The notes under the pieces were generated by a model. That model saw only the letters and a list, made by a program, of their open reading frames with translations, made no database searches and had not been told where the DNA came from. Position numbers and translations under genes: made by a program. This document shows, piece by piece, positions 20,211-31,425 of a stretch of 64,000 bases of DNA (the first letter of the stretch is position 1; each line of letters begins with the position of its first letter). The DNA is from Gari tellinella (lineage: Eukaryota; Mollusca; Bivalvia; Cardiida; Psammobiidae). The DNA is taken from positions 44,369,083 to 44,433,082 of the forward strand of contig OV277857.1 of NCBI GenBank assembly GCA_922989275.2, given 5' to 3'.

Positions 20211-20574
20211 CAGTAAAACCTCTCAATTACGACAACTGAAAATAAGACTACAGTCGAACTTACCCGTATTTCAATGTGGCTTAGCCACGTTTTAACTTTG
20301 AAATATGGGTTAGTTTGACCTAATCGAGCATGAAATAATGCATTTCATGTGTCAAACTATGGGATAGTTTGAGTTAAGCGAGTTCGCGATATCATAGTTT
20401 GACTGTATTTGATTAATGATGGAATTAAAGACATAAAGCTTTATGAAAGTAAATCAGAAAGGTCCTTTTAGGATCTTTCTGCTTTACATTCTTCTTACTT
20501 TTGCGACCACCTGTCTTACAACACCGAGAATTGATTCTAGTTATATTTTAATGGTTGTATTTGAGGGATTTTAA
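20211..20574. mobile_element. M3 MITE interrupted by a nested M4 MITE
   Basis: The left end CAGTAAAACCTCTCAATTAC (20211) and the worn right end GTATTTGAGGGATTTTAAT (about 20556-20574) are M3. A cassette-2 hairpin lies at 20435-20505 (AAATCAGAAAGGTCC...). An intact M4 element occupies 20251-20405, so M4 jumped into M3. Confidence 0.75.
20249..20407. mobile_element. M4 MITE, TA-flanked
   Basis: TA + CAGTCGAACTTACCCGTATT at the left and CATAGTTTGACTG + TA at the right. The interior is an inverted repeat of TTTGAAATAYGGGTTAGTTTG type. A related copy is at 30749-30926, with fragments at 51670-51945. Confidence 0.8.
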
Positions 20575-20815
20575 TGCTCTGATAGTAACGTCCCGCATAA
20601 ATATGTGACTCATTGACAATGTTTAATTCTTAGCAGGCTAGCTGTAAAACCATGATAACCTTTGCAAACAGTTTGGATTCTGATGAGAAGCCATGTAAAG
20701 CGTTTCAGTAGGATCCAAACTGAGGAACACTCTGACCCTGTTTTGAAAAGAAGTTTAGAAAATACTCTAAAGAGACTCGAAACCAGATTTAGCATTAAAA
20801 ATAGTAATTTGTAAA

Positions 20816-20965
20816 TATAATAATAATAATAATAACGACTTTATTTCATGTGGATTACATATTTGGTATCGAACAAACAAACTTATTTTCAATATGGCCC
20901 ACAAACAAAATTAACATATATACAACACGAAGGAACACAATTACAAATCAGAATTTTTAAACCTT
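20816..20965 (-). mobile_element. 3' end of a non-LTR retrotransposon with (ATT)n tail
   Basis: Read on the minus strand, AATAAAGTCGTT is followed by (ATT)n, the typical microsatellite end of a LINE or SINE. The body is truncated after about 130 bases. A similar AATAAAGTCGTT end with a different tail lies at 44271-44480. Confidence 0.55.
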
Positions 20966-21183
20966 TGCAAACAGAGTGGACCCTGAATATGTCAAACGCT
21001 TACATAAACCGGTAATAATTAGTTTAGGGTAAGAAACTCTGTTTAAAAAATTCTGTTTTATGGCTTTAAAGCCATAATTCTAATAAGCAAAGACTATAAG
21101 CCTTAAGAATCCAGTGGAGCAGTCAAACCTGGATTAAGTGACTATTCAATATTAAGATTTCAGATTTCTTAAACTTTTATTTC

Positions 21184-21330
21184 GTAAGATAAGATAAGAT
21201 AAGATTCTTTTATTCAAAACCATTAGGCCATTGGCCCATGAGGCAGTATACATGTGTATACAACAAAACTTATTTACAGTTTAACTAATTTAACAAACAT
21301 ATAAAATAATAAACTGTAACTATTGAAACA
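21184..21330 (-). mobile_element. 3' end of a non-LTR retrotransposon with (ATCTT)n tail
   Basis: The minus strand reads GAATAAAAGAATCTTATCTTATC, a polyadenylation-like signal followed by a pentanucleotide tail. The GGCCATTGGCCCATGAGG segment next to it is probably the element's conserved 3' region. Confidence 0.55.
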
Positions 21331-21654
21331 TGTACATTTATGGAGAAGGTTGCTATAACCATATGATTAAATCAAGAGATCTACATATGACACAAGTGTT
21401 TAAACACAAATGCTACCAAGTTGTGACTTGAGTTCCACAAAAAGTTAGCAGATGTCATTTAAACATCAATTAATATATGTTTTTTCAGGAATAAGACAAT
21501 TTGCCTACCACTTCACATGCAAGAAAACATATTTATCATAATTATATGGTCACAGCAATCAGGATCTACACAGTATATCATTATGTACTTAAAAAATTCA
21601 CAAAGGAAAGGGAGATAACCCAGTAAGTTAAGAATATATTATGTTCTATGTGTA

Positions 21655-22500
21655 CACTGTTATCGCCCTTTAACTGTCATAATCTAGAACTTGACTAAAA
21701 TACCAGAATATTAATACATAGAATATTTATTTCCTTTAGACTGACTGAAGGTATAAAGGAGAATGCTCCTTAAGGCGCATTCTGCTTTACCTTCAATCAA
21801 TCTCAAGTGGTAACCTGTTTTATAAGCTCTTGGCTATAATCAGACTTATATACAGTAATTATTCTGTAGAATATATATCAAAGTAAATACAGAGTTAACT
21901 CAGTTTTAAGCTTAAAACTGACTGAAAAGTAAGGCAAAATGCATCTTATAGTAGGCGCATTCTGCGCCCCACTTTAAGTGATAACCTGTCTTTAAAGATT
22001 AGAAACAGGATAAATATTCAGTAACTTTTCGGTGGTATATAAATTACATTCATTTTAATGACAGTAGCTTAAAAGCTTATAAAAGCTTTAAAAGCTGGCT
22101 GAAAGTAAATCAGAAAGTAACATAGCTTGTTTCTAGTTTTGAAGAAAGGCGACCACTTAAAGCAGGTTGCAAGTAAAGCAGAATGCACCTTAAGGCACAT
22201 TCTGCTTTATTTTCAGCCTGCTTGATGCTACTTCACTAACTTGGCACCTGATCAAGAACAGTCTGAACCAAACTGTTTGAAACAGGCTTCTACGTCAAAA
22301 TACAATAACACTTAATTTGACCAGAACTGATGACAATATTTGGCCATTTCCTCCAAAGCCAAAAGTGCACATCACCTATATCCAATAATCCAACTGTCTG
22401 TAAAGCAAGATACAGCTTAAAGTAAATAAAAATAAAGCAGAAAGCTCCTTTAAGAGCTTTCTGCTTAATTTTCATTTTGATTTAAGCTGCAACCAGTATT
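21655..22500. repeat. Cluster of cassette-2 hairpins
   Basis: Hairpins lie at 21740-21805, 21911-21980, 22152-22230 and 22401-22492. Each has arms of 25-35 bases ending near a GCAGAATGC(A/T)CCTTAAGG or CAGAAAGCTCC core. A half copy at 22085-22120 appears broken by the next one. Outer element ends are mostly worn, so these are stacked MITE remnants. Confidence 0.7.
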
Positions 22501-22704
22501 TAGATAGCTCTAGTGAATATTCGATGGTGGTTCTTATGTGTTGAAAAATATAATGGTGTCCTATAGCAGGTTTCTTATGAACAGTCATTCTAATCAGGCT
22601 TGATTGGTGAATGAAAATGGTGAAGCATTCTAAAGTATAAATTGTATTTTACTGTCTCAGTCTAATTTCTTTAAATCCACATGTATAGTATAGATAAACC
22701 TGTG

Positions 22705-23066
22705 TTAACCCATTACTCCATTATGCATTATTACCCTTTTAATATATTCCTCCGCTGCAGAAAATAGTTCCATTTTATAGTCATGAATATGCACCAGAAG
22801 ATATATTTTCTATATCTTAGCAGATGGTAGATTAAAACAGGCTGAGGATAAAGCAGAATGCTACTGAAAGAGCTTTCTGCTTTACTTTCAACCTTTAAGC
22901 TGCCTGAAAGGGGGCCACCAATGTGGACGACACTCCCACTCCTGCACGTTAATATAAATATCGATGATGATGATGATGAAGAAACTGCCCGTCTTATACA
23001 CTGCTTTACTTTCTAACTGCTTTAAGTGGTCACTGGCCCTCAGAACTAGGAACCAGCTATGAGGGT
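22705..23066. mobile_element. T1 MITE, expanded, with cassette 2
   Basis: TTAACCCATTACTCC at 22705 is the T1 left end, and CTATGAGGGTAAGG at about 23053-23066 is the worn right end. The hairpin is at 22831-22905. A second partial hairpin arm, GGTCACT, and a (GAT)n tract at 22961-22978 lengthen it. Confidence 0.6.
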
Positions 23067-23321
23067 AAGGTCTAATGTAGAACAAATGTATTGCCTAAAA
23101 CTCATTTTCTCCATTACATATGCCCTGCATTAGTCAATACTGTCTTAGCCCAAACCCTCAACCTATTTTCATTTCATATTTAGGACCTAACTGGGAACTG
23201 TTTTACTTAGTGTATGATAAATCAGAAGTGTTAAAAGGTGTATTTGTGGGGTAATGGGTTAAAAGAGTCCATAAATTGTGGCTGAACACAGGTTTTAGTG
23301 CATGGTAGACAATGCCAACAC

Positions 23322-23574
23322 TTAACCCATTACCCTGTAAATATACCTTTTTACGCCTTTAATTAATTCCTCTACTGAAGAAAATAGTTCTAATTTATAC
23401 TGTCACAAATAAAAATCATAAGAACTATTTTCTTTATTTTTAGCAGGTAATAGCTTAAAGCAGGCTGAAAGTAAAGCAGAATGCACCTTAAGGTGCATTC
23501 TGCTTTACTTTCAACCTGCTTTAAGCGGTCACGTATCTTCAAAACTAGAAACAGGCTATGGGGTAATGGGTTAA
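23322..23574. mobile_element. T1 MITE, best copy, TTAA-flanked, with cassette 2
   Basis: TTAA at 23322-23325 and 23571-23574 bound 245 bp. Termini are CCCATTACCC and GGGTAATGGG. The left part carries CGCCTTTAATTAATTCCTC. The hairpin at 23453-23525 is nearly perfect over about 36 bases per arm (AAAGTAAAGCAGAATGCACC inside). CCC...GGG ends and TTAA duplication are piggyBac-like. No coding. Confidence 0.9.
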
Positions 23575-23746
23575 TGCACGCTTACTATCTCTTGCATATT
23601 ACTAGTATACCCGGTTTCACATTAGTGTTGTACTTGGGGTAGGGCAGTGAAGGGGCAAAACTAGAAACAGGCTATGAGGTAATGGGTTAATGCAGGTTTA
23701 CTATCTCTTGCATATTACTAGTATACCCGGTTTCACATTAGTGTTG
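23541..23746. repeat. Tandem duplication, 116-bp period, at a T1 edge
   Basis: AAAACTAGAAACAGGCTATG begins at 23541 and again at 23657. The copies share CTCTTGCATATTACTAGTAT and GGTTTCACATTAGTG. The duplication copied the T1 right end with its TTAA. Confidence 0.85.
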
Positions 23747-23885
23747 TGGTGACAGATTTATAGATATTTATTCTTTTGTGAAATTGTGATAATTATCAAA
23801 ACCATGTAATCAAAGGTTGTGGATTATGATAGTCTAAACAGAAATGTTTTTGTCTTAAGTATATATTTTTGTACAAAATATCATC

Positions 23886-24108
23886 TTAACTCATTCACCC
23901 CTGAATTTTAATGGAAAATTCCAATTTCAAAATATGTCTAATCCATTATTGAATACTTTGGGTTGATTTCAACAATATGTTTCAAAATGACAAACAGTGT
24001 AGACCCTGATCAGAGGGCTAATCAAGGAGCCCTCTGATCAGGGTTTACACTGTTTGCATGGGACAAGTAAATGACGAGTATACTGGTCGCTAGGGTTGAA
24101 TGTGTTAA
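23886..24108. mobile_element. T2 MITE, TTAA-flanked, with cassette 1 (GAGGG type)
   Basis: TTAA at 23886-23889 and 24105-24108 flank ends CTCATTCACCCCTGAA and CTAGGGTTGAATGTG. The hairpin at 23989-24058 pairs ACAAACAGTGTAGACCCTGA + TCAGAGGGCT around TAATCAAGG. Sister copy at 57103-57344. Confidence 0.85.
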
Positions 24109-24115
24109 AAGTAAA

Positions 24116-24290
24116 TACAGTAAACCTTTGTGGTTCAGACCACTCTAAAGAAGGCTTGGTTTCTGCAGGTGGTTGCTAAAAGCAAAATGAAAGTAAAGTA
24201 GAGAGCTTCCAAAGTTTGGTCTACTTTGTTTTCAATCTACCTTAATGGCACCACCATTGAGTCTCATTTTGAATGTTATAATCTATTGGC
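24116..24290. mobile_element. M3-like MITE remnant with cassette 2
   Basis: TA + CAGTAAACCTTTGTGGTTCA opens the copy. The hairpin at 24185-24240 pairs GAAAGTAAAGTAGAGAGCTTCC with AGTCTACTTTGTTTTC-like sequence. The right end is not clear. Confidence 0.5.
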
Positions 24291-24696
24291 CTACTTTGAA
24301 CATCATTGGGTTTTTTTCTCCATTTCTCTTTAAATCTGTGCTAGTTGTGCTTTTTAAAATATGAAACTTTGATGATACAAATTTTATCTCAATAAATACA
24401 TGAATAGTTTGATTTGTTTGTTAACTTCTGTTTCTGCCACCTAGATCTATGGGCTTATTTGACGCCTCAGAGAGAGGGAAACGTATACAGGAAAGAAGGG
24501 CATGATGCCTTATTCTTATTATCGACGTTTCTCTGGTTCTTTTAGATGCCCAGTGTAAAGCACTGATACATGTGACCTCTGTTTATAAAGTGTCATCCAA
24601 AGGACTTGGTCAGGTGGGGTAACAAACTCACAAACCCTAGTATCATAGTCACGCATGATACCACTGGAACACATCCGCCTGTCAGTAAATCAAGAG

Positions 24697-24930
24697 TTAA
24701 TCCTTTACTCTATAGCCCATTTCTAGTTTTGAACACAAGTGACCACTTAAAGCAAGTTGAAAATAAAGCAGAATGTGTCTTAACTTAAGGTGCATTCTGC
24801 TTTACTTTCAGCTTGCTTTAAGCTACCATCTGCTTGGATATAGCAACTACTTCTTTTGGTACATCTTAATGACTATAAAATGGAACTATTTTTTTTCAGT
24901 TGAGGAATAAATCAAAAGCGCTTGAAGCAC
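24697..24930. mobile_element. T1 MITE, reverse orientation, with cassette 2
   Basis: TTAATCCTTTACTC at 24697 starts it. The hairpin is at 24745-24823, and the GAGGAATAAATCAAAAGCG block at 24902 is the T1 subterminal sequence inverted. It contains a G9 tract near its end. Confidence 0.6.
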
Positions 24931-24959
24931 TTCTATGGGGGGGGGGAGCGTTAATTAGA

Positions 24960-25216
24960 TCTGAAGCCCTTAACTCATTGCATGGTAGCAGCCAATATAT
25001 CCAACAGTGATTACCTTTGCCAGCAGTTTTGATCCATATGAGACGCCGCGTCACGCGGCGTCTCATCCGGATCAGAACTGTTTGACAACTCTGATCCTGT
25101 TTTGAAAAAAAAAAGAAGAAAATTCTGTTTTTCGAATAATAACAGACAACGATTGTTGTTGCAGACAAAACACATAAAACACATTACCCAGCATGCAACA
25201 GTTAAACCTGTGTTAA
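24960..25216. mobile_element. TTAA-type MITE with cassette 1
   Basis: CTTAACTCATTGCATGG at 24969 is a T-type left end. The hairpin at 25016-25088 pairs CAGTTTTGATCCATATGAGACG around CCGCGTCACGCGG. The 90-codon minus-strand frame here is the hairpin read through. The right end is uncertain. Confidence 0.6.
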
Positions 25217-25690
25217 CTAGTTAACCTCTTGTGATGTGTTTGTCATTTACATAAAGTGAAAAATGTATTTGTTCAATGCAAACAGTAAAGGAGTCCCCTG
25301 ATCAGGATCTGCACGATCCCATTAGAAATCCTTGGTGCTGGTCCTTTTTGAGGGTACAAACAGTGATACTTAACCCATTAACCTTTAATCTGTTTCAAGG
25401 TTTTCAAGATGGGTGGCCAGCTTTAGTTACCATCTGATGGAATATAGAAAAAATTCCTTCTGATGCATATTTATGACTGTTAACAAAAGAAATATTCTCT
25501 TCAGTAGATTATTAAATCAAATGCGTAAAAATATAATATAATATTAGTTAAACCAACAGAAAATAAAAATGCTTGTACCTTATATACAGTCAGACTTAAA
25601 TAACAATAAAATATTGAATTATTGTTAATTTTCATTATCATGATCCCAGCATCACATATCCATGCTAAGATAACAACTATAATATACTGT
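25217..25690. other. Unassigned DNA before the 4-kb array
   Basis: Holds only remnants: half of cassette 1 at 25278-25314 (CAAACAG...CCCCTGATCAGG) and T1-like words near 25370-25520. No gene was seen. Confidence 0.5.
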
Positions 25691-26310
25691 TAAACTGTTT
25701 GCCACCAAGATAAACAAGAATTATCAGAATTGTCCAAAAGTTGTTCTTTTCTACGTTTTAGTGCTTTGCGTTTGCGTTTGCGTTTAAACGGGAAAGAATA
25801 ACAGATTCTCCACTGTACTAAAGGGTTGAAATTGTCATGTTTATAGTTTTATGCTTAGCTAAGGTAACAGTGAAGATCCACATCAGCGTGCATGTAAAGA
25901 GTACACTTGCCCTATGCCAACACTGTAGACCCATACAGAGTTATGGTTTTCGTTACTTTAAAGTAAGTAAGTAAGAAGGGGAAGGAGACGGGAGTAGGGG
26001 GTAGAGTGTATAAATGAATGAATATAACAAAAAGAAATCAGAAAGAGAACGTAAATGCAAGAATAACGAATAGAAAATAGAAGGGATCAGAAAAGAGCGT
26101 GTCAGGTAAGAAAGGAATCACCTTTAAATAAATATTTTACAAATCTCTTCTTTGACACAAACGATTACAAATCCCTTCTTTGACAGAAAAGATAATGTTT
26201 CAAATAAATGCTGCTTAAATGGGTAAAACATTATTGTGCTGCACTAATTGCAAAACTGTGAGTCCCATGTATAAAAAACTTGACTGATATTACATACATG
26301 TATATCTGTA

Positions 26311-26649
26311 ACAGTGTTCCCTCCCTACAACGGCCCTCCCAACAACGACTCCCTCCTTACAACGACCAGTGCCGCTGTTCCCCCAACAATCACGACTGCA
26401 ATGTCGTATGCTTAAAATTGTCGTCTGCTGTTTTTCTCCAAGTTACATATTGGACATTTTATCAGGAAAAACTTAATAGCGAAGGACAAACAGCTTGAAT
26501 CCAGATCAGAGGCCGCGTTATGCGGCATCTGATCTGGATTCAAGCTGTTTGCTAATGTAAGCCTATTTTCCCTCCCTAGAACGACTCCATCCGAGCAACG
26601 CACACAATGTTTGTCTCCCGTTGGGTGTCGTTGTAGAGAAGGAACACTG
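26311..26649. mobile_element. M2 MITE (array copy 1) with cassette 1
   Basis: The left end CAGTGTTCCCTCCCTACAAC and right end GTTGTAGAGAAGGAACACTG enclose about 339 bp. The hairpin at 26486-26551 pairs CAGCTTGAATCCAGATCAGA around GGCCGCGTTATGCGGC. Other array copies are at 27953-28291, 31919-32257 and 35885-36223. ~70-codon frames starting at the M2 ends are not genes. Confidence 0.85.
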
Positions 26650-26894
26650 TACCTTCATATGTGGTACTGCATGTATACTGAAATAATAAACTGAAAGTGT
26701 AAAGTCTTATACATGATTGAGATAAACGAATTAAAATTTTTGTGATAAACACCAACGTTTCGTAAAAATTCTAAACGAACACGCAATGCAAGTAAGTGTA
26801 GAAAATGGTAATTTATATTTTTATCTGAGTGGAAAACACGATGTAAGACCCCATAATACTGGCTGCTTAAATTGATCGAGTTTGAAATAGTGAA

Positions 26895-27040
26895 ATCTTA
26901 TTTTCTGCATTTAGCCCTATGGTGTCATTATTTATCAGAATTGTCTCTTCAAGACGATTCTAATGAGTAGCAACACCATAGGATTTGGTACTGAAATGAG
27001 TGGGGAAATGCTCCCTTTCATACGGAGCCCTGCATGCACG
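26895..27040. mobile_element. Partial F2 fold-back with cassette 3 (array copy 1)
   Basis: CCCTATGGTGTCATTA and GCAACACCATAGGATTTG flank AGAATCGTCTCTTCAAGACGATTCT. The right end ACGGAGCCCTG is F2; the left end is worn. It recurs in each array copy (near 28537, 32503 and 36469). A 125-codon open frame starting in this element at 28605 and 32571 has no recognisable domain. Confidence 0.7.
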
Positions 27041-29606
27041 ATCTATGACATGTCAAACAACGTGAACCCTGGTGTGCAGCCGAATTTAGCTAATTTAATC
27101 AAGTTCCAAACTGTCTTCTTAATTGGTGCATTCGGATCATACCAATGGAAGTGGGTAGATGTTTTGACAGAAGAAAACATGTCAGAATCCGATTACCACA
27201 TATATCGGACTTCTGCTTTTTTACCATTTTTGAAAATGGTAGAGAGAACGTGGAAAATGAAGGACACAACCGATTCCTTTGTGGAAAAGGCATATGCCAG
27301 AGGCGATTTCAAATAACGCCAAATGAAAGGAAGGTGTGAATAATCGCACAATGGAGACATATTTTGCAACATTGCTCGAGTTAAATCTCAGTGCTGTATA
27401 TCCAAACTCAATGATACGTTTGAAAAGTTTACTAATTCATTGTGAAACAAAAGCAATCACCAAAGCTTCAGAGGCTGTCTATTTTTAACATTTATTTCAT
27501 AACTTTCCATCTGCTCCTTCTGTATCTCTCTAATTATTACAAACTCCATGGAATTTCAATTCGGTGTCACGAGTACAATATGTACGACTCGTTGTGAGCA
27601 ATGGATATCTCTATGGGTCGGATTAACAAACAATCAGGGCAAGGAATAATATTGTGTTTGATATCAGTAGGTAGAAACATACAGTATGCGTCGATATAAT
27701 GAATACGGTCAATCTCATAGCAGATTTGTATTTATTATGAATGAAACACTATGTCAAACGTCTGTAATTATGGTAATTAGCTGGACCTTCTCAATGTTCG
27801 AGGACAAACGGGCTATATTATATAGACGGTTGTTTGCAGAGTAAGAAGGGGGGAGAAAACAGGAGTAAGGGAAATACTGTATAAATAGAAGGGGTACAAA
27901 AGAAAGTGATTTATTTAATAACTATTACTTTTGAAATTTTACAAATCGAAATACAGTGTACCCTCTCTACAACGGCCCTCCCAACAACGACTCCCTCCTT
28001 ACAACGACCAGTGCCGCTGTTCCCCCAACAATCACGACTGCAATGTCGTATGCTTAAAATTGTCGTCTGCTGTTTTTCTCCAAGTTACATATTGGACATT
28101 TTATCAGGAAAAACTTAATGGCGAGGGACAAACAGCTTGACTCCAGTTCAGAGGCCGCGTTATGCGGCATCTGATCTTGATTCAAGCTGTTTGCTCATGT
28201 AAGCCTATTTTCCCTCCCTAGAACGACTCCATCCGAGCAACGCACACAATGTTTGTCTCCCGTTGGGTGTCGTTGTAGAGAAGGAACACTGTACCTTCAT
28301 ATGTGGTACTGCATGTATACTGAAATAATAAACTGAAAGTGTAAAGTCTTATACATGATTGAGATAAACGAATTAAATTTTTTGTGATAAACACCAACGT
28401 TTCGTAAAAATTCTAAACGAACACGCAATGCAAGTAAGTGTAGAAAATGGTAACTTATATTTTTATCTGAGTGGAAAACACGATGTAAGACCCCATAATA
28501 CTGGCTGCTTAAATTGATCGAGTTTGAAATAGTGAAATATTATTTTCTGCATTTAGCCCTATGGTGTCATTATTTATCAGAATTGTCTCTTCAAGACGAT
28601 TCTAATGAGTAGCAACACCATAGGATTTGGTACTGAAATGAGTGGGGAAATGCTCCCTTTCATACGGAGCCCTGCATGCACGATCTATGACATGTCAAAC
28701 AACGTGAACCCTGGTGTGCAGCCGAATTTAGCTACATTTAATCAAGTTCCAAACTGTCTTCTTAATTGGTGCATTCGGACCATACCAATGGAAGTGGGTA
28801 GATGTTTTGACAGAAGAAAACATGTCAGAATCCGATTACCACATATATCGGACTTCTGCTATTTTACCATTTTTGAAAATGGTAGAGAGAACGTGGAAAA
28901 TGAAGGACACAACCGATTCCTTTGTGGAAAAGGCATATGCCAGAGGCGATTTCAAATAACGCCAAATGAAAGGAAGGTGTGAATAATCGCACAATGGAGA
29001 CATATTTTGCAACATTGCTCGAGTTAAATCTCAGTGCTGTATATCCAAACTCAATGATACGTTTGAAAAGTTTACTAATTCATTGTGAAACAAAAGCAAT
29101 CACCAAAGCTTCAGAGGCTGTATATTTTTAACATTTATTTCATAACTTTCCATCTGCTCCTTCTGTATCTCTCTAATTATTACAAACTCCATGGAATTTC
29201 AATTCGGTGTCACGAGTTCAATATGTACGACTCGTTGTGAGCAATGGATATCTCTATGGGTCGGATTAACAAACAATCAGGGCAAGGAATAATATTGTGT
29301 TTGATATCAGTAGGTAGAAACATACAGTATGCGTCGATATAATGAATACGGTCAATCTCATAGCAGATTTGTATTTATTATGAATGAAACACTATGTCAA
29401 ACGTCTGTAATTATGGTAATTAGCTGGACCTTCTCAATGTTCGAGGACAAACGGGCTATATTATATAGACGGTTGTTTGCAGAGTAAGAAGGGGGGAGAA
29501 AACAGGAGTAAGGGACTGTATAAATAGAAGGGGTACAAAAGAGAGTGTCCTGTAAGAAAGGCATTTATTTAATAACTATTACTTTTGAAATTTTACAAAT
29601 CGAAAT

Positions 29607-30062
29607 ACAGTGTTCCCTCTCTACAACGGCCCTGTCAATAACGACCCTTGTCGCAATTGCCTAAACTGATGCAATATCGTATGCTTAAAATGATCGTCTT
29701 CTTTTTTTCCTCAAAGTTACATATAAGTTGAGATTTTGATAGAAATGAATGATAATGACGAGTGACATACAGCTTGAATCCAGATCAGACGCCGTGTTAC
29801 GCAGTTGAAGCGCATTTACAGTATAAACTCGGAAAACCGAACACTACCTCTAGAACTTTAAATGGATACTTCCATTACAAATTAAATCTTGCCAATTTAT
29901 GACTATTTCTGATTGTGTTAGCAAAATATTTAAAAATAAAATACAGTGTCCGTCATGGATCACTTTGCTCAGGGTGTACACTGTTTGCCAACGACAAGTG
30001 AACTCTGGCCAGGTGCACTGTTTGTAAAGGGCGAGTATACTCCTCACCAGGATTGCATGTGT
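29607..30062. mobile_element. Second M2 (right half lost) followed by a T2 remnant
   Basis: CAGTGTTCCCTCTCTACAAC at 29608 starts an M2 whose right part is missing after AGATCAGACGCCGTGTTACG. From about 29850 a T2 remnant follows, with GGTGTACACTGTTTGCC and the CGAGTATACTCCTCACCAGG block. Repeated at +3,966 and once more. Confidence 0.65.
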
Positions 30063-30317
30063 CAACCCATCACCCTATAAATACACCTTCTTACGCCTTT
30101 AATTTATTCCTCCACTGAAGAAAATGATTCAACTTTATAATTATAGCTATGAATATTCAGCTTGAGAAACATTTTCTAGATGCTTGTAGGGAGTAGCTCG
30201 AAGCAGGATGAAAGTAAAGCAGAATGCCCCCTAAGGTGCATTCTGCTTTACTTTCATCCTGCTTAGTGTGATCACCTGTCTTGAAAACTAGAAACAGGAT
30301 ACGGGGTAAAGGGTTAA
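30063..30317. mobile_element. T1 MITE with cassette 2 (array)
   Basis: The left end CAACCCATCACCC and right end GGGTAAAGGG + TTAA (30314-30317) are T1. The hairpin at 30195-30266 pairs AGCAGGATGAAAGTAAAGCA with its inverse. Array sisters have hairpins at 34161-34232 and 38741-38812. The left TTAA is degraded to TCAA. Confidence 0.8.
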
Positions 30318-30746
30318 ACAGCTACCATTACTGTTCATAACCCCCTGTTTGATTTGTAAAATGCTGAAAGGGTGGTAGGGTTAATTTATATCCTAGCTTA
30401 AACGTATATACGTCGCGCACGATGTTCGAACTAACGTTTGTAACGTCTTTAAAAATCGGTGTTGACGTCCAAACTGGGTTTTGCGTAGCGTTTTGAATTG
30501 TATATAGCGTTAAGAAGCAAAGTAACAAACAAACAATTGCATAGAGGAAAAGACGTTATTCTTTCTCGTTTAAATGAAACAAAACGCAAACACAGAGAAA
30601 TAAAATGAGAAAAAAATGCATTTTTAAAAATTAACATGTAATTTTTGTCTGAATGGAAACCAGTATGGTATCTACAATTCAAAGAGTATGCGCCATGAAA
30701 CTGGCTGCTTAAATTTATCAAGTTCAGACCTGTAAATATATGCACA

Positions 30747-30928
30747 TACAGTCCAATTTCGATATCTCAAAATCGGTTTTGTCGAACATACCCGTATTTC
30801 AAAGTTAAAATGTGGCTAAACCCCGTTTTAACTTTGAAATATGAGTAAGTTGGACTTAACCTAACATGAAATAATGCAGTTCATATGTCGAACTATCGGA
30901 TAGTTCGAGTTCAATGAGTTCGACTGTA
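30747..30928. mobile_element. M4 MITE (array)
   Basis: TA + CAGTCCAATTTCGATATC and GAGTTCGACTG + TA flank an inverted-repeat interior containing CCCGTATTTCAAAGTTAAAA and its complement. Its sister is 3,966 bases downstream. Confidence 0.8.
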
Positions 30929-30949
30929 TACAGTATATATAGAAGATTT

Positions 30950-31165
30950 AATCATATGGTGTCGGCCTGGTCAGGAATCACTTCCGGGTCGTTGTGGTCT
31001 TGGAAGTAGTACCTTGAACAAGAAATATCTTTAAAAAAGATATCCAGCGGAATGAGTGGTGGAACTAATGCTATAGATGGGTGTGCAAATTTGAAGAAAT
31101 TGAGGTCTTCAAAGAATTGTAATATCTTGAATTGAAAAGTTAAACATTCAATTACAGTAACTTTC
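30950..31165 (-). repeat. Module shared with 63245-63360
   Basis: The minus strand carries ACACCCATCTATAGCATTAG, CCACCACTCATTCCGCTGGA and TATCTTTTTTAAAGATATTT in the same order as 63286-63350. An 85-codon minus-strand frame covers it here, but the 63-kb copy has stops, so it is a dispersed repeat rather than a shared exon. The array repeats it at 34916-35131. Confidence 0.6.
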
Positions 31166-31179
31166 ATGTAAAATATAGC

Positions 31180-31425
31180 TACAGTGGAGAATCTGGTATT
31201 CTTTCCCAATAAACGCGTTTACGCTAAAACTATTATTTGCAGTGCAAACAGTTTGGAGCCAGATCAGACGCCGGGTAACCCGGCGTCTGATCAGGCTTTA
31301 AACTGTTTGCCACCAAGATAAACAAGAATTATCAGAATTGTCCAAAAGTTGTTCTTTTCTACGTTTTAGTGCTTTGCGTTTGCGTTTGCGTTTAAACGGG
31401 AAAGAATAACAGATTCTCCACTGTA
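31180..31425. mobile_element. M1 MITE, TA-flanked, with cassette 1 (array)
   Basis: The element at 31182-31423 has TIRs CAGTGGAGAATCTGGTATTC and its inverse. Subterminal blocks CCCAATAAACGCGTTTACGC and GCGTTTAAACGGG are kept. The hairpin at 31244-31311 pairs GTTTGGAGCCAGATCAGACG around CCGGGTAACCCGG. Sister at 35148-35389. The right half alone, from the hairpin on, starts the array at 25691. Confidence 0.9.

Larger units (their letters stand above)
26311..29606. repeat. Internal duplication of 1.64 kb within the first array unit
   Basis: 26311-27952 and 27953-29606 are near-identical direct copies. The junction at 27953 lies in ACAGTG(T/A)(T/A)CCCTCTCTACAACGGCCCT, the terminus shared by two M2 elements that lie 1,654 bp apart in the other units. 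This is what unequal crossing-over between M2 ends would give. Each copy holds an M2 element, a partial F2 element and about 1.2 kb of unassigned DNA. Confidence 0.9.

Noticed and set aside
28605..28982. 125-codon frame repeated identically at 32571-32948 and as variants at 26963 and 36574
   Set aside because: It starts inside a partial F2 hairpin, shows no domain, and is frameshifted in other array copies. Identity reflects recent amplification of the 3,966-bp unit, not protein conservation.
30952..31209. 85-codon minus-strand frame as a possible exon
   Set aside because: The homologous stretch at 63.25-63.36 kb contains stops and lacks the frame; it is repeat DNA.
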